The notes under the pieces are model-generated. The model searched no databases. It had not been told where the DNA came from and saw nothing but the letters and a program-made list of their open reading frames with translations. From Tannerellaceae bacterium (GTDB lineage Bacteria; Bacteroidota; Bacteroidia; Bacteroidales; Tannerellaceae): a stretch of 64,000 nt of DNA. Location: NCBI GenBank assembly GCA_031271045.1, contig JAISWO010000017.1, positions 158,306 through 222,305 of the forward strand, written 5' to 3'. Below are positions 24,222-33,353 of this stretch, piece by piece (positions within the stretch are counted from its first letter, which is position 1; every line of letters begins with the position of its first letter). A program made the translations under genes and the position numbers.

Positions 24222-24821
24222 TTATGCTTTATGTCTTTTCTGTAATTCGCGGCAGAGGTCTTCGAGGCGGAGGCCTTTGGCGGTGAGGAGCACCATGAGG
24301 TGATACATCAGGTCGGCGGCTTCGTAGACGAGTTGTTCTTCTGTCCCGTTGGTTGCTTCGATGACGGTTTCGACGGCTTCTTCGCCTACTTTCTGCGCCA
24401 TACGGTTGATGCCTTTGAGGAAGAGGGTGGTAGTGTACGAGCCTTCGGGCATTTCCTGGCGGCGTTGTTCGATGAGGTTTTGCAATTGGCGGAGGAAGAG
24501 TATATCGTCTTCGGTATTGCTTTCGCCGAAGCAGGTGTCGTCGCCCGTATGGCAGACCGGGCCTGCCGGACGGGCTTTCAGGAGCAGGGTATCGCTGTCG
24601 CAATCCAACAGTATGCCGGTTACCTGCAAGGTATTCCCGCTTGTTTCTCCTTTCATCCACAACCGTTTCCTGGTCCGGCTGAAGAAGGTTACTTTGCCGG
24701 TCTCTTTTGTTTTCTCAAAAGCTTCTTCGTTCATATAGCCGAGCATCAGGACTTTGCCTGTTTTGTCGTCCTGGATAACGGCGGGCACTAAGCCACCCGT
24801 TTTTTCAAAATCTATTTTCAT
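24222..24821 (-). CDS. hisIE: Bifunctional phosphoribosyl-AMP cyclohydrolase / phosphoribosyl-ATP pyrophosphatase
   Basis: 199 residues from the ATG at 24821 (MKIDFEKTGGLVPAVIQD). The track start, 8 codons upstream, is less likely from family comparison. The N-terminal HisI domain has VLMLGYMNEEAF, TRKRLWMKGETSG, the DCDSDTLLL metal loop and CHTGDDTCFGE zinc site. The C-terminal HisE domain has EEAVETVIEATN and the YEAADLMYHLMVLL helix. It catalyses steps 2 and 3 of histidine synthesis. Repeat array C separates it from hisF, leaving 42 bases between array and start. Confidence 0.93.
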   Translation of the reverse strand: MKIDFEKTGGLVPAVIQDDKTGKVLMLGYMNEEAFEKTKETGKVTFFSRTRKRLWMKGETSGNTLQVTGILLDCDSDTLLLKARPAGPVCHTGDDTCFGESNTEDDILFLRQLQNLIEQRRQEMPEGSYTTTLFLKGINRMAQKVGEEAVETVIEATNGTEEQLVYEAADLMYHLMVLLTAKGLRLEDLCRELQKRHKA

Positions 24822-24863
24822 GCTGTTTTCTATTTTATGTTTCAAATACTTATTGGTTTCTAT

Positions 24864-25046
24864 GCGTTAACCCTAACGAGAGGCGCGTTAACCCTAACGA
24901 GAGACGCGTTAACCTTAACGAGAGGCGCGTTAACCTTAACGAGAGGCGCGTTAACCCTAACGAGAGGCGCGTTAACCTTAACGAGAGGCGCGTTAACCCT
25001 AACGAGAGGCGCGTTAACCTTAACGGAAGGTGCGTTAACCTTAACG
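24864..25046. repeat. Array C: nine perfect 21-bp units inside the his operon
   Basis: Nine units start every 21 bases from 24864 to 25032. The unit is GCGTTAACCyTAACGAGAGGC. The core CGTTAA-CC-TTAACG is an interrupted palindrome; CCC/CCT variants alternate irregularly. It lies between hisF and hisIE, so it is transcribed as part of the his message and would form a row of hairpins. Because 21 is divisible by three, all frames stay open, which explains the ALTLTRG and VKVNAPL ORFs in the track. Confidence 0.92.
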
Positions 25047-25072
25047 GGGATTGGTTTCAGGTTCATTTTGTT

Positions 25073-25843
25073 TCAAATTGTTTGTGTTTCCCGGCGGAGG
25101 GGGATGCCTTCGGAGGAAAGGTAGGTCTTCAGGTCGGGGATGTCGATTTCTCCGAAGTGGAAGACGCTGGCAGCGAGTGCGGCATCGGCTTTTCCGAGCA
25201 GGAAGGCGTCGCGGAAATGTTCTTTCCGGCCGGCGCCTCCGGAGGCGATGACAGGGATGCGTAGCGAAGTGGACAGGCGAGCGAGGGCTTCGTTGGCGTA
25301 ACCTTCTTTTACGCCGTCGTGCGTCATGCTGGTGAAGAGGATCTCGCCGGCGCCGCGTGCCTGGGCTTCGGAGGCCCATTGGAAGAGGTCGCGCCCGGTG
25401 GGGATGCGCCCACCGTTGAGGTAGCAGAGCCAGCGGCCGTCCTCGTAATTGGCGTCGATGGCGACGACGCATACCTGGACGCCGTAATGGGTGGCGATGT
25501 CTTCGATCAGTTGGGGGTTGCGCAGGGCGGAGGAGTTGATGGATACTTTGTCGGCGCCGGCACCGAGCAGACGGTCTACATCGGCAAGTTCGTTAATGCC
25601 GCCACCGACGGTGAAGGGGATCGACAGCCGGGCGGCGACCCGGCGGACCAGCTCGGTAAACGTTTTCCGTCCTTCGTGCGAGGCGGTGATGTCTAAGTAA
25701 ACCAGCTCGTCGGCGCCCTGGCTGCTGTAACGGGCGCCGAGTTCGACGGCGTCGCCGGCATTGCGGAAATTGACGAAGTTGACGCCTTTGACCGTCATGC
25801 CGTCTTTCACGTCTAAGCAGGGTATGATTCTTTTAGCAAGCAT
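25073..25843 (-). CDS. hisF: Imidazole glycerol phosphate synthase, cyclase subunit
   Basis: 256 residues, normal length. [20 protein letters not shown] has the first catalytic aspartate; the second lies in [13 protein letters not shown]. The phosphate-binding loops [10 protein letters not shown] and [13 protein letters not shown] are intact. It forms the synthase with HisH, turning PRFAR and ammonia into IGP and AICAR. The stop is followed by array C, and hisA lies 2 bases upstream. Confidence 0.96.
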   Translation of the reverse strand: MLAKRIIPCLDVKDGMTVKGVNFVNFRNAGDAVELGARYSSQGADELVYLDITASHEGRKTFTELVRRVAARLSIPFTVGGGINELADVDRLLGAGADKVSINSSALRNPQLIEDIATHYGVQVCVVAIDANYEDGRWLCYLNGGRIPTGRDLFQWASEAQARGAGEILFTSMTHDGVKEGYANEALARLSTSLRIPVIASGGAGRKEHFRDAFLLGKADAALAASVFHFGEIDIPDLKTYLSSEGIPLRRETQTI

Positions 25844-25845
25844 AG

Positions 25846-26577
25846 TTAGTTTGTTTTTGTGGTGAAGCGAAGCAGTTCGGCGCCCCGGATGCGTCCTTCG
25901 TAAAAGGCTTTGCCGAAGATCACGGCCGGTATGCCGGCTTCTTCCAATTGTTCGATGTCGGCCACCGACGCTACTCCGCCGCTGGCAATGACATAGAGGT
26001 CGGGCATTGCCCGGCGGATCTCCCGGTACATTTCGATGGACGGGCCCCGCAGGGTGCCGTCGCGGGAGATGTCGGTACTGATTACTTGGGTGATTCCTTT
26101 CCTTTGCCAGGTTTGGATGAAGGGTATGAGGTCTTCGCCGGTGGTTTCTTCCCAGCCGGCGACGGCTATTTTCCCGTTCCGGGCATCGGCGCCGAGTAAG
26201 ATGCGGTTGCTTCCGAAGGTCGCGATCCAGGTGGCAAAGGCCTCGGGATCTTTTACGGCGACGCTTCCGCCTGTTGCCATCTGCGCTCCGCTGTCGAAGG
26301 CGATCCGGAGGTCTTCTTCCTGTTTCAGGCCTCCGCCGTAGTCGATCGTTAAGGAGGTTCGTGTGGACAGGCGTTCCAGGACTTTATAATGGATGATGCG
26401 TCCGGCGCGCGCTCCGTCGAGGTCAACGACGTGAAGGCGCCGGATACCGTAATCTTCGAATCGCCGGGCTACTTCGAGGGGGTCTTCGTCGTATATTTTC
26501 TTCGTCTCATAATCGCCTTGCGTCAGGCGGACGCAATGACCGTCTATCAGGTCAATGGCGGGGATCAATTCTATCAT
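25846..26577 (-). CDS. hisA: Phosphoribosylformimino-AICAR ribotide isomerase
   Basis: 243 residues. [18 protein letters not shown] has the catalytic Asp, [12 protein letters not shown] and [16 protein letters not shown] are the phosphate loops, and [16 protein letters not shown] carries the second Asp. Beta/alpha barrel, step 4 of histidine synthesis. Ten bases after hisH and two before hisF, one operon. Confidence 0.96.
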   Translation of the reverse strand: MIELIPAIDLIDGHCVRLTQGDYETKKIYDEDPLEVARRFEDYGIRRLHVVDLDGARAGRIIHYKVLERLSTRTSLTIDYGGGLKQEEDLRIAFDSGAQMATGGSVAVKDPEAFATWIATFGSNRILLGADARNGKIAVAGWEETTGEDLIPFIQTWQRKGITQVISTDISRDGTLRGPSIEMYREIRRAMPDLYVIASGGVASVADIEQLEEAGIPAVIFGKAFYEGRIRGAELLRFTTKTN

Positions 26578-26587
26578 CTGAGGGGGG

Positions 26588-27178
26588 TTAGAGGTTAAGG
26601 AAATTCTTCAGTATCGCTTCGCCCACGGCGCCGCTTTTTTCGGGGTGAAACTGTGTGGCGTAGAAATTGTCTTTCTTCAACGCGGCGCTGAAGGGGAGGA
26701 TATAATCTGTCACGGCCGCCGTCGATTCATTTACCGGTACGTAATAGCTGTGGACAAAATAGACGTACTGTCCTTCCTGTCTGTGGTCGAAAAGCCCGTC
26801 TTTGACGTTGCCGAGCGTATTCCAACCCATATGCGGCACTTTTTCCTGCTGTTTCCCGGCAGGAAAGCGTTTTACTTCCGCATCAAAGATACCGAGGCAA
26901 TCCACCCCGCCTTCGTCTGAGAAGCGACACATCAGTTGCATTCCCAGGCAGATACCGAGCGTCGGCTGGCGCAGTGCGGCAATGACGCGATCCAAGCCTT
27001 GCTGCCGGAGGTGTTGCATGGTCGTATGCGCTTCTCCTACGCCGGGGAAGATAACCTTATCCGCTTTCTGCAGCAGCTCTGCATCTGCCGTCACAACGGC
27101 TTCGATTCCCAACCGCCTGAGCGCATAATCGACCGAGCATATATTCCCGGCATTGTATTTCACGATTGCTACATTCAT
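26588..27178 (-). CDS. hisH: Imidazole glycerol phosphate synthase, glutamine amidotransferase subunit
   Basis: 196 residues from the ATG at 27178 (MNVAIVKYNAGNICSV). The track start at 27202 precedes the predicted transcription start and is not used. Class I glutamine amidotransferase: nucleophile Cys in LGICLGMQLM, and the His-Glu pair in TQFHPEKSG. It supplies ammonia to HisF. First gene of the hisH-hisA-hisF-hisIE operon; hisG, D, C and B are not in the window. Confidence 0.95.
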   Translation of the reverse strand: MNVAIVKYNAGNICSVDYALRRLGIEAVVTADAELLQKADKVIFPGVGEAHTTMQHLRQQGLDRVIAALRQPTLGICLGMQLMCRFSDEGGVDCLGIFDAEVKRFPAGKQQEKVPHMGWNTLGNVKDGLFDHRQEGQYVYFVHSYYVPVNESTAAVTDYILPFSAALKKDNFYATQFHPEKSGAVGEAILKNFLNL

Positions 27179-27204
27179 TTGTGTCACGTTAAAATATTTC
27201 ACCG

Positions 27205-27212
27205 CAAAAATA
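27205..27212 (-). promoter_or_regulatory. -7 element (TATTTTTG) of the his operon
   Basis: Full TAnnTTTG match on the minus strand, 26 bases before the hisH ATG at 27178. Opposed by TACTTTTG at 27245-27252 for the plus-strand hydrolase. Confidence 0.55.
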
Positions 27213-27244
27213 CGATAAATCCGGCACGGACATCGAAATTTACT

Positions 27245-27252
27245 TACTTTTG
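27245..27252 (+). promoter_or_regulatory. -7 element (TACTTTTG) of the alpha/beta hydrolase gene
   Basis: Full match, 38 bases before the ATG at 27291. No clear -33 box. Confidence 0.5.
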
Positions 27253-27290
27253 CGGCATTTACAAATTACAATATTTATAAATGAGTTGAT

Positions 27291-28694
27291 ATGAAAATAC
27301 GGAAATTGTTTTTGTTATTTATAGTATGTCTTGCCTTCCCGGCGTTGTGGGGGCAGGAAATTACGGGAGACTGGAACGGCATCCTCAAGGTGCAGGGCAT
27401 TCAGTTGCGGGTCGTTTTCCACATCAGTCAAACGGGCGACGCTTATTCGGCAACGATGGACAGTCCCGACCAAAACGCTTTCGGCATCCCGGCGACGGCA
27501 GCGAGCTACGGGCGTCCGGCCTTGAAGCTGTCCATTTCGAATCTGGGCGTCGAGTACGAAGGAACGCTCCAGGAGGATGGGAACATCAAAGGTACGTTCC
27601 GGCAAATGGGACAATCCTTCCCCCTGGATTTGCAGCGGGCAACCGTTGAGAAAGAAAAGCCTTCCCGGCCGCAAGAGCCTTCCCGGCCGTATCCGTACGC
27701 AGAAGAAGACGTCGCGTTTGAAAACCGCGACGCCGACATTCAATTGGCAGGGACCTTATCCCTGCCTCGCCGGGAAGGACGCTTCCCGGCCGTTGTCCTG
27801 ATCAGCGGCAGCGGAGCCCAAACCCGCGACGAAGAAGTGATGGGGCACAAACCCTTCCTGATCATCGCCGATTACCTGACGCGCAACGGGATCGCCGTCC
27901 TCCGCTTCGACGACCGCGGAACGGCCGCCTCCACAGGCAACTTTGCAACGGCCACTACGCTCGATTTCTCGACCGACGCAGAGGCGGCCGTCCGTTATCT
28001 GCTGACAAGGCCGGAAATCGACCACCGGAAGATCGGACTAATCGGGCATAGTGAAGGAGGCGTTATTGCGCCGATGGTGGCTGTCCGTTGCAAGGACGTC
28101 GCCTTTATCGTCCTGCTGGCAGGATTGGGAATACCGGGAGACGAACTCCTCCTGCTCCAGAACGAAGCCCTGAGCCGGGCCGCCGGTATGGGCGAAGAGG
28201 ATTTGCAGACACTGTCGGCTTTCTACCGGGGCCTCTTTGACGTCATCCTTCAGGCGGCCGACGTGGAAGAACTGCAAGCCGGAGCGACAACACGCATCAA
28301 AGCATTAGTGGCCGAACATCCGGACGTCAAACCGGAAGGTGTGAGCGAAGAGACATTCATCAGCGCGCAAGTGTCGCAACTGGTGACTCCCTGGGTGAAA
28401 TACCTCCTGGCCTACGACCCTGCCCCGACGCTGGAGCAAGTCCGTTGCCCCGTCCTGGCTATCGGCGGGGATAAGGATCTGCAAGTCCCGGCCAACGTCA
28501 ACCTCGAAGCCATCCACGCCGCCCTCCTCCGGGGAGGCAACCATGCCGTTACTGTGAAAGAACTCCCCGGTTTGAATCATCTCTTTCAGGAATGTACCAC
28601 CGGCCTGCCCTCCGAATACGCAACCATCGAACAAACCTTCTCGCCCGTAGCCTTAAACGAAATCCTTTCCTGGCTCGCTTTACAAATACCATAA
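27291..28694 (+). CDS. Exported alpha/beta hydrolase (serine esterase-like)
   Basis: 467 residues. A signal peptide (LFLLFIVCLAFPALWGQ, cleavage about residue 21) leads into a beta-rich domain of about 100 residues (GDWNGILKVQGIQLRVVFHI), as in esterases annotated EstD-like. A proline-rich linker with an 18-bp direct repeat (PSRPQEPSRP) precedes the hydrolase. The triad is visible: Ser in IGHSEGGVIAP, Asp in IGGDKDLQVP and His in GLNHLFQE. LISGSGAQTRDEE forms the oxyanion region. Acts in the periplasm or outside the cell; the ester substrate is unknown. Confidence 0.9.
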   Translation: MKIRKLFLLFIVCLAFPALWGQEITGDWNGILKVQGIQLRVVFHISQTGDAYSATMDSPDQNAFGIPATAASYGRPALKLSISNLGVEYEGTLQEDGNIKGTFRQMGQSFPLDLQRATVEKEKPSRPQEPSRPYPYAEEDVAFENRDADIQLAGTLSLPRREGRFPAVVLISGSGAQTRDEEVMGHKPFLIIADYLTRNGIAVLRFDDRGTAASTGNFATATTLDFSTDAEAAVRYLLTRPEIDHRKIGLIGHSEGGVIAPMVAVRCKDVAFIVLLAGLGIPGDELLLLQNEALSRAAGMGEEDLQTLSAFYRGLFDVILQAADVEELQAGATTRIKALVAEHPDVKPEGVSEETFISAQVSQLVTPWVKYLLAYDPAPTLEQVRCPVLAIGGDKDLQVPANVNLEAIHAALLRGGNHAVTVKELPGLNHLFQECTTGLPSEYATIEQTFSPVALNEILSWLALQIP

Positions 28695-28702
28695 TCACGG
28701 TA

Positions 28703-28732
28703 TTTGCAGGATAAACACCGGAACTAACTTTG
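28703..28732 (+). promoter_or_regulatory. Promoter of the SusC/SusD operon
   Basis: TTTG (28703-28706), an 18-base spacer, TAACTTTG (28725-28732). Leader about 21 bases to the ATG at 28760. Confidence 0.6.
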
Positions 28733-28759
28733 CCCCCATAATTTTAACAAAATAAGTTT

Positions 28760-31700
28760 ATGGGTAAATTAGTTTATCAAGGCATTCGATTGTTGCCGGT
28801 TATCTTCTTCTTTCTACATGCACCCTTGTTCCCGGCCTACGGACAGACCGTCGTGGAAGGCTCCGTCCGGGACGACAAAAGTCGCGAGCCGCTCGCCGGA
28901 GCGACTATCGTGCAAAAGAACACCACCAACGGCGTATCAACCGGACCTGACGGAACCTTCCGTTTCACTGTCCAGGGCAGCCTGCCCCTTACGCTCTCAG
29001 TCAGCCTGATCGGCTATCATCCGGGAGAAATAGACATCTACGATGCATCCGAACCGCTCGTCGTATCCCTCAGAGAAGCGACCAACTTCCTCGATGAAGT
29101 CGTCATCACCGGCTACACCGTGCAGCAGCGGAAGTCGATCAGCGGTTCGATCGTCTCTCTCAATGTAACCGACGCCATCACCGATTCGCCCGACCAGGAT
29201 ATCAACAAACTCCTGCAAGGAAGGGCTTCGGGCGTCCAGGTGCTCTCCAATGACGGGGTGCCCGGCGGAGGTGTCACCTTCCTCATCCGCGGAAATAATT
29301 CCATCAACGGAAGCATAGATCCGCTCTACGTCATCGACGGGGTCTTTGTCGGAACAGGCGGAGGAGTCAGCTATCCCGGAGGAGGACAGGCCGCTTCCAA
29401 CCCCCTGGCCGACATCAATCCGGCCGACATCGAGAACATCTCCATCCTCAAAGACGCCAACGCTACCGCCATCTACGGCTCGCAGGGCGCCAATGGCGTC
29501 GTCATCATTACGACTAAAAGGGGCAAGGTGAACACAAAGGCAAAGATCGCCCTCAATGTATCCCGCGGATGGAGCGAAGCCATACGACAGTTTCAGGCCA
29601 TCACCGGCCCGGAGACAGGACAGTTGGTTAATGAGGCGGTCTACAATACGGCGGTCGACCGGGGCATTGATCCATCTACGGTGACGCTGCCTTTCCCCGA
29701 CTATGCCTCGCTGCCGACGTACGACCGCATCAGCGACCTCTTCCGTACGGCTGCTTCGTCGACCTACGAACTGTCCGCCAGCGGAGGTACCGCCGGCAGT
29801 TCATATTACATCGGACTGGGATACACCTCGCAGGAATCGATCGTCAAGCCCTCCGGCTTTGAACGCTACTCGGGACGTCTTAACTATGACACCAATCTGA
29901 GCGAGAAACTCAAGGTCGGAACCAGCCTGAGCCTCGTCCGCACCTATCGCAACGTGAGCAATAGCGACAACGACCCGACGGGCGTCATCAACTCCGCCAT
30001 CTTTGTCCGTAGCTACCTGCCCGTCTTCAAGGACGACGGCAGCTACGCCCGCTACGGAGCTTTCGACAATCATCTGGCCCTGATTGAGCATTTGGATAAT
30101 AATGCCGTCAACTGGCGCACGATCGGCAACCTTTATGCCGAGTACGCCTTCCTGCCCGACTTGAAGTTCCGCTCAAGCTGGAGCGTCGACAATTCCGAAC
30201 TGACCGAGCATAATTATTCCGACACCTTCGTCAATGCCGGCGTCGCCGCCAAGGGGAGAGCCACGGCCCGCTCCACCCGCTCGCTTGTCTATACCGCCGA
30301 ACAACTGCTCACCTGGATCCGGTCCTTCGGCAGTCGCCACAGCCTCAACGCTCTGCTGGGAAATACCGTCAATGCCCGCCTTCGCGAGCAGGCGACTGTC
30401 ACCGGCTCCGGCTTTGCAACGAACGATCTGCGCGATATCTCCGTCGCCGCCATCACTTCCGGCTCGGCTACGACCAGCGAAAGCCGCCTGCTGTCTTTCT
30501 TCGGCAAAGCCGGCTATACGTATAACGGACGCTATACCCTCGAGGGCAGCATACGCGCCGACGCCTCCTCGCGCTTCGGCAAGAACAAGCGCTGGGGATA
30601 CTTCCCCGCCACAGGCTTCACCTGGAACGCAGGGACGGAGGAATTTATCAAGAAACTGCGTATCTTCGACGCCCTCAAAGTACGCGCCAGCTTCGGATAC
30701 TCCGGCAACCAGAACGGCATCAGCGACTATGCCGCCCTCGGTCTTTGGGGGGCTAACGCTACCTACCTGGAGATTGCCGGCACCTCGCCCTCGCAACTGG
30801 CCAACCCCGACCTGACATGGGAAACAACCCGCCAGTTCGACGCCGGCGTCGAGTTCACCGTCCTCCAATCGCGCTTGAATGTCAACTTCGACTATTACGA
30901 CAAGTACACTTACGATCTGCTGTTGAATGTTCCGGTACCCTTCCGGTCGGGCTTTGAGTATTACCTCCAGAATTACGGGGCGATCAGTAACCGGGGCGTG
31001 GAACTTACCTTGCAATCCGTCAATGTGCAGACCAAAGACTTTACGTGGACTACCGACTTCAACATCTCACACAACAAGAACAAGATCGTCAAGCTGGCTT
31101 CCGACATCACCATGGGCGCCTCGGGGCGCAATGCCTCTATCCTGCGCGAGGGCTATCCGGTGAACTCTTTCTTCCTGTATAAACAATTATACGTCGATCC
31201 TCAGACCGGTAATGCCGTTTACGACGACGTCAATGATGACAAACTCATCACCTTTGCCGACCGGCAGATCGTAGGCAATGCGCTCCCCGATTTCACCGGA
31301 GGGCTAACCAACGAGCTGACGTGGAAGAATGTTTCACTCAATCTTTTCTTCTACTTCCAACAAGGAAACGAAATCCTGAACATGCAGGACTTCTTCCTCG
31401 TTCATGGAGGTACGCAGAACAACATCGGCTTCTGGCCTCGTCAGCTTGAGCGATGGCAGAAGGCAGGCGATGTGACCGACATACCGCGTTTGACAACCTT
31501 CAGCGGCAACCCGAACGAGAACGGAGGGGCGGCCAACAACTACGGAGGTACGGTGGCCAACCTCAGCAGCCGCTACGTCGACGACGGCTCCTTCATCCGC
31601 CTGAAGAATATCTCCCTCAGTTACCGCCTGCCCAAGACGCTTGTCTCCCGCCTCCGTCTGGGCGACGTCAAACTCACGGCCTCGGCCTCGAACCTGCTTA

Positions 31701-31831
31701 CCTTCACCCGCTACGGAGGCCTCGATCCGGAAGTAAGCGCCCAAAGCTCCAACCAGAATACGGCCGGCTACGACTGGGCAACCGTCCCGCAGCCCCGCAC
31801 CTATCAGTTTATTTTAAATATTACCTTGTAA
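28760..31831 (+). CDS. SusC/RagA-type TonB-dependent outer-membrane transporter
   Basis: 1023 residues. A signal peptide ends about residue 30 (FPAYGQTVV). The carboxypeptidase-regulatory-like domain (VEGSVRDDKSREPLAGATIVQKNTT) is followed by a TonB-box region LDEVVITGYTVQQRKSISGS. The plug domain shows GRASGVQVLSNDGVPGG, FLIRGNNSINGS, PLYVIDGVFVG and SILKDANATAIYGSQGANGVVIITTKRG, all SusC signatures. The remainder is a 22-strand barrel ending PRTYQFILNITL. It imports oligomers captured by the SusD partner. The neighbours are a peptidase and not polysaccharide lyases or hydrolases, so the cargo may be peptide, as for RagAB. Confidence 0.95.
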   Translation: MGKLVYQGIRLLPVIFFFLHAPLFPAYGQTVVEGSVRDDKSREPLAGATIVQKNTTNGVSTGPDGTFRFTVQGSLPLTLSVSLIGYHPGEIDIYDASEPLVVSLREATNFLDEVVITGYTVQQRKSISGSIVSLNVTDAITDSPDQDINKLLQGRASGVQVLSNDGVPGGGVTFLIRGNNSINGSIDPLYVIDGVFVGTGGGVSYPGGGQAASNPLADINPADIENISILKDANATAIYGSQGANGVVIITTKRGKVNTKAKIALNVSRGWSEAIRQFQAITGPETGQLVNEAVYNTAVDRGIDPSTVTLPFPDYASLPTYDRISDLFRTAASSTYELSASGGTAGSSYYIGLGYTSQESIVKPSGFERYSGRLNYDTNLSEKLKVGTSLSLVRTYRNVSNSDNDPTGVINSAIFVRSYLPVFKDDGSYARYGAFDNHLALIEHLDNNAVNWRTIGNLYAEYAFLPDLKFRSSWSVDNSELTEHNYSDTFVNAGVAAKGRATARSTRSLVYTAEQLLTWIRSFGSRHSLNALLGNTVNARLREQATVTGSGFATNDLRDISVAAITSGSATTSESRLLSFFGKAGYTYNGRYTLEGSIRADASSRFGKNKRWGYFPATGFTWNAGTEEFIKKLRIFDALKVRASFGYSGNQNGISDYAALGLWGANATYLEIAGTSPSQLANPDLTWETTRQFDAGVEFTVLQSRLNVNFDYYDKYTYDLLLNVPVPFRSGFEYYLQNYGAISNRGVELTLQSVNVQTKDFTWTTDFNISHNKNKIVKLASDITMGASGRNASILREGYPVNSFFLYKQLYVDPQTGNAVYDDVNDDKLITFADRQIVGNALPDFTGGLTNELTWKNVSLNLFFYFQQGNEILNMQDFFLVHGGTQNNIGFWPRQLERWQKAGDVTDIPRLTTFSGNPNENGGAANNYGGTVANLSSRYVDDGSFIRLKNISLSYRLPKTLVSRLRLGDVKLTASASNLLTFTRYGGLDPEVSAQSSNQNTAGYDWATVPQPRTYQFILNITL

Positions 31832-31843
31832 CAAACAGACTGC

Positions 31844-33208
31844 ATGAAAACTATACATACTATCCTGACAACGCTGTCATTCATCCTGTCGGCCATCCTG
31901 TCGGTCATCCTTCTTCCTTCCTGCGAAGACTTCCTCGACCTCTCGCCCAGCAATTCGATCCCTTCCGACCGGGCCATTACCGATGCCGGGACGCTGCGGG
32001 CGGCCGTTGTCGGCGCTTATAGCCAGTTACAGGATTATTATTCCGGCTCCTATGTGTCGCTGGGCGTGATGCCTGCCGATTTTGTGTCCTACAACGGCAC
32101 CCTGAGCCAGTATCTGCAATTGGACCAGAACGCGATACCGAACGACAACGTCATCACCGTCGGCGTCTACCGGACCATCTACCGCGCCATCAATAGCGCC
32201 AACTCCATCATCGCATCCGTTGCTTCCATCGACGACCCCCTGCTCACGCAGGCCGAGAAGGACAATATCCTGGGCGAAGCTTATTTCATCCGGGCCTTGG
32301 CGTATTTCGACCTCGCACGCGGCTGGGGTGGCGTACAGATACAATTGAAGCCGACCGAAACCTTAGATGTACTCAAAGGGATCCAACGCAGCAGTCAGGC
32401 CGGGACCTACGACCAGGTCGCCGCCGACCTTGCCGAGGCGGAACGCCTCCTGACGGACGACGCTTCTACCCGCAACCGCGCCCAGAAGGCCACAGCCCTC
32501 GCCCTGCGCGCCCGCCTGCATCTCTACCGCGAGCAGTGGGACGAGGCCGAACGCTACGCCACGCAGGTGATCAACAACCCCAAATACGCGCTGGTGGAAC
32601 CTTACGAGGCCTTCTTTACGGCGCCTTTCCTGACGGAAGAGTCGGTCTTTGAGCTTACCTTCTCGCTCAACGACCGCAATTCATACTGGAACATGTGGTT
32701 CCCCGCCTCCCTCGGAGGACAATATACCCTCAAGCCTTCGGACAAGGCCGTCGAACGCCTCAGCGACCCGGACACAGGAGGCTCCCGCAACGCCGCCATC
32801 GCCGGAACGGGTAGCAACGTCTACGGCCGGCTCTATAATACAGCCGGACAGGCCATCGACCCCGCCTACGTGATCCGCATTGCCGAACTGTACCTCATCC
32901 GGGCCGAAGCGCGGGCCAAGAAAGCGTCTCCCGACCTGGCGGGCGCAACGGAGGATATAAACAAAGTACGTGCGCGTGCCGGCGTACCGCCGCTGACGGG
33001 CGTCACAGGGGCTCCGGCCCTGATCTTCGCCATCGAGGAGGAGAACGGCGTCGAGTTTGCCTTCGAGGCGCACCGCTGGTTCGACCTGGTACGCACCCGT
33101 CGCGCAGGCGAAGTGTTGGGCATCACCAATACGGACTTCTGGCTCTTCCCCCTACCCTCGTCCGACATTCTCTCCGATCCCGACGTGACGCAGAATCCGG
33201 GCTACTGA
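31844..33208 (+). CDS. SusD/RagB-type substrate-binding lipoprotein
   Basis: 454 residues, 12 bases after SusC. Lipoprotein signal ends LLPSCEDFLD (Cys about 27). TPR-like helices include AINSANSIIASV and GEAYFIRALAYFDLARGWGGV. The C terminus has the typical FAFEAHRWFDLVRTRRAGE and ends DPDVTQNPGY. It lids the SusC barrel on the cell surface. The signal region contains a short direct repeat (CATCCTGTCGG twice). A decayed copy of about 41 bases from its 3' part lies downstream at 33266-33306. Confidence 0.95.
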   Translation: MKTIHTILTTLSFILSAILSVILLPSCEDFLDLSPSNSIPSDRAITDAGTLRAAVVGAYSQLQDYYSGSYVSLGVMPADFVSYNGTLSQYLQLDQNAIPNDNVITVGVYRTIYRAINSANSIIASVASIDDPLLTQAEKDNILGEAYFIRALAYFDLARGWGGVQIQLKPTETLDVLKGIQRSSQAGTYDQVAADLAEAERLLTDDASTRNRAQKATALALRARLHLYREQWDEAERYATQVINNPKYALVEPYEAFFTAPFLTEESVFELTFSLNDRNSYWNMWFPASLGGQYTLKPSDKAVERLSDPDTGGSRNAAIAGTGSNVYGRLYNTAGQAIDPAYVIRIAELYLIRAEARAKKASPDLAGATEDINKVRARAGVPPLTGVTGAPALIFAIEEENGVEFAFEAHRWFDLVRTRRAGEVLGITNTDFWLFPLPSSDILSDPDVTQNPGY

Positions 33209-33220
33209 CCTTTATAGAGC

Positions 33221-33264
33221 CGCCCGTCTGAGAAAGTTCAGTCGCCCGCCTGAGAAAGTTCAGC
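33221..33264. repeat. Array F: two 22-bp units with CTGA-N6-TCAG
   Basis: CGCCCGTCTGAGAAAGTTCAGT (33221-33242) is followed at once by CGCCCGCCTGAGAAAGTTCAGC (33243-33264). Each holds the interrupted palindrome CTGA-GAAAGT-TCAG. It looks like the smallest member of the array family in this window. Confidence 0.7.
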
Positions 33265-33265
33265 G

Positions 33266-33306
33266 GATACAAATAAAGTGCGCGCCGGCTTACCGCCGCT
33301 GACGGG
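33266..33306 (+). pseudogene. Decayed fragment of a susD 3' region
   Basis: These 41 bases match 32954-33000 inside the upstream susD gene with four mismatches and one 6-base gap; both end TACCGCCGCTGACGGG. No ORF of use remains. It may be left from loss of a second susD copy or from a local duplication. Confidence 0.7.
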
Positions 33307-33353
33307 TGGCGACGGAGGTTTCAACGAAATAGTATCACATAATAATTTGCAAT

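Noticed and set aside
24837-25124. ORF encoding repeated ALTLTRG (and the opposite-strand VKVNAPL ORF)
   Set aside because: A 21-bp unit without stops keeps all frames open, so repeat peptides appear by default. There is no ribosome site or promoter, and it lies within the his operon on the other strand.
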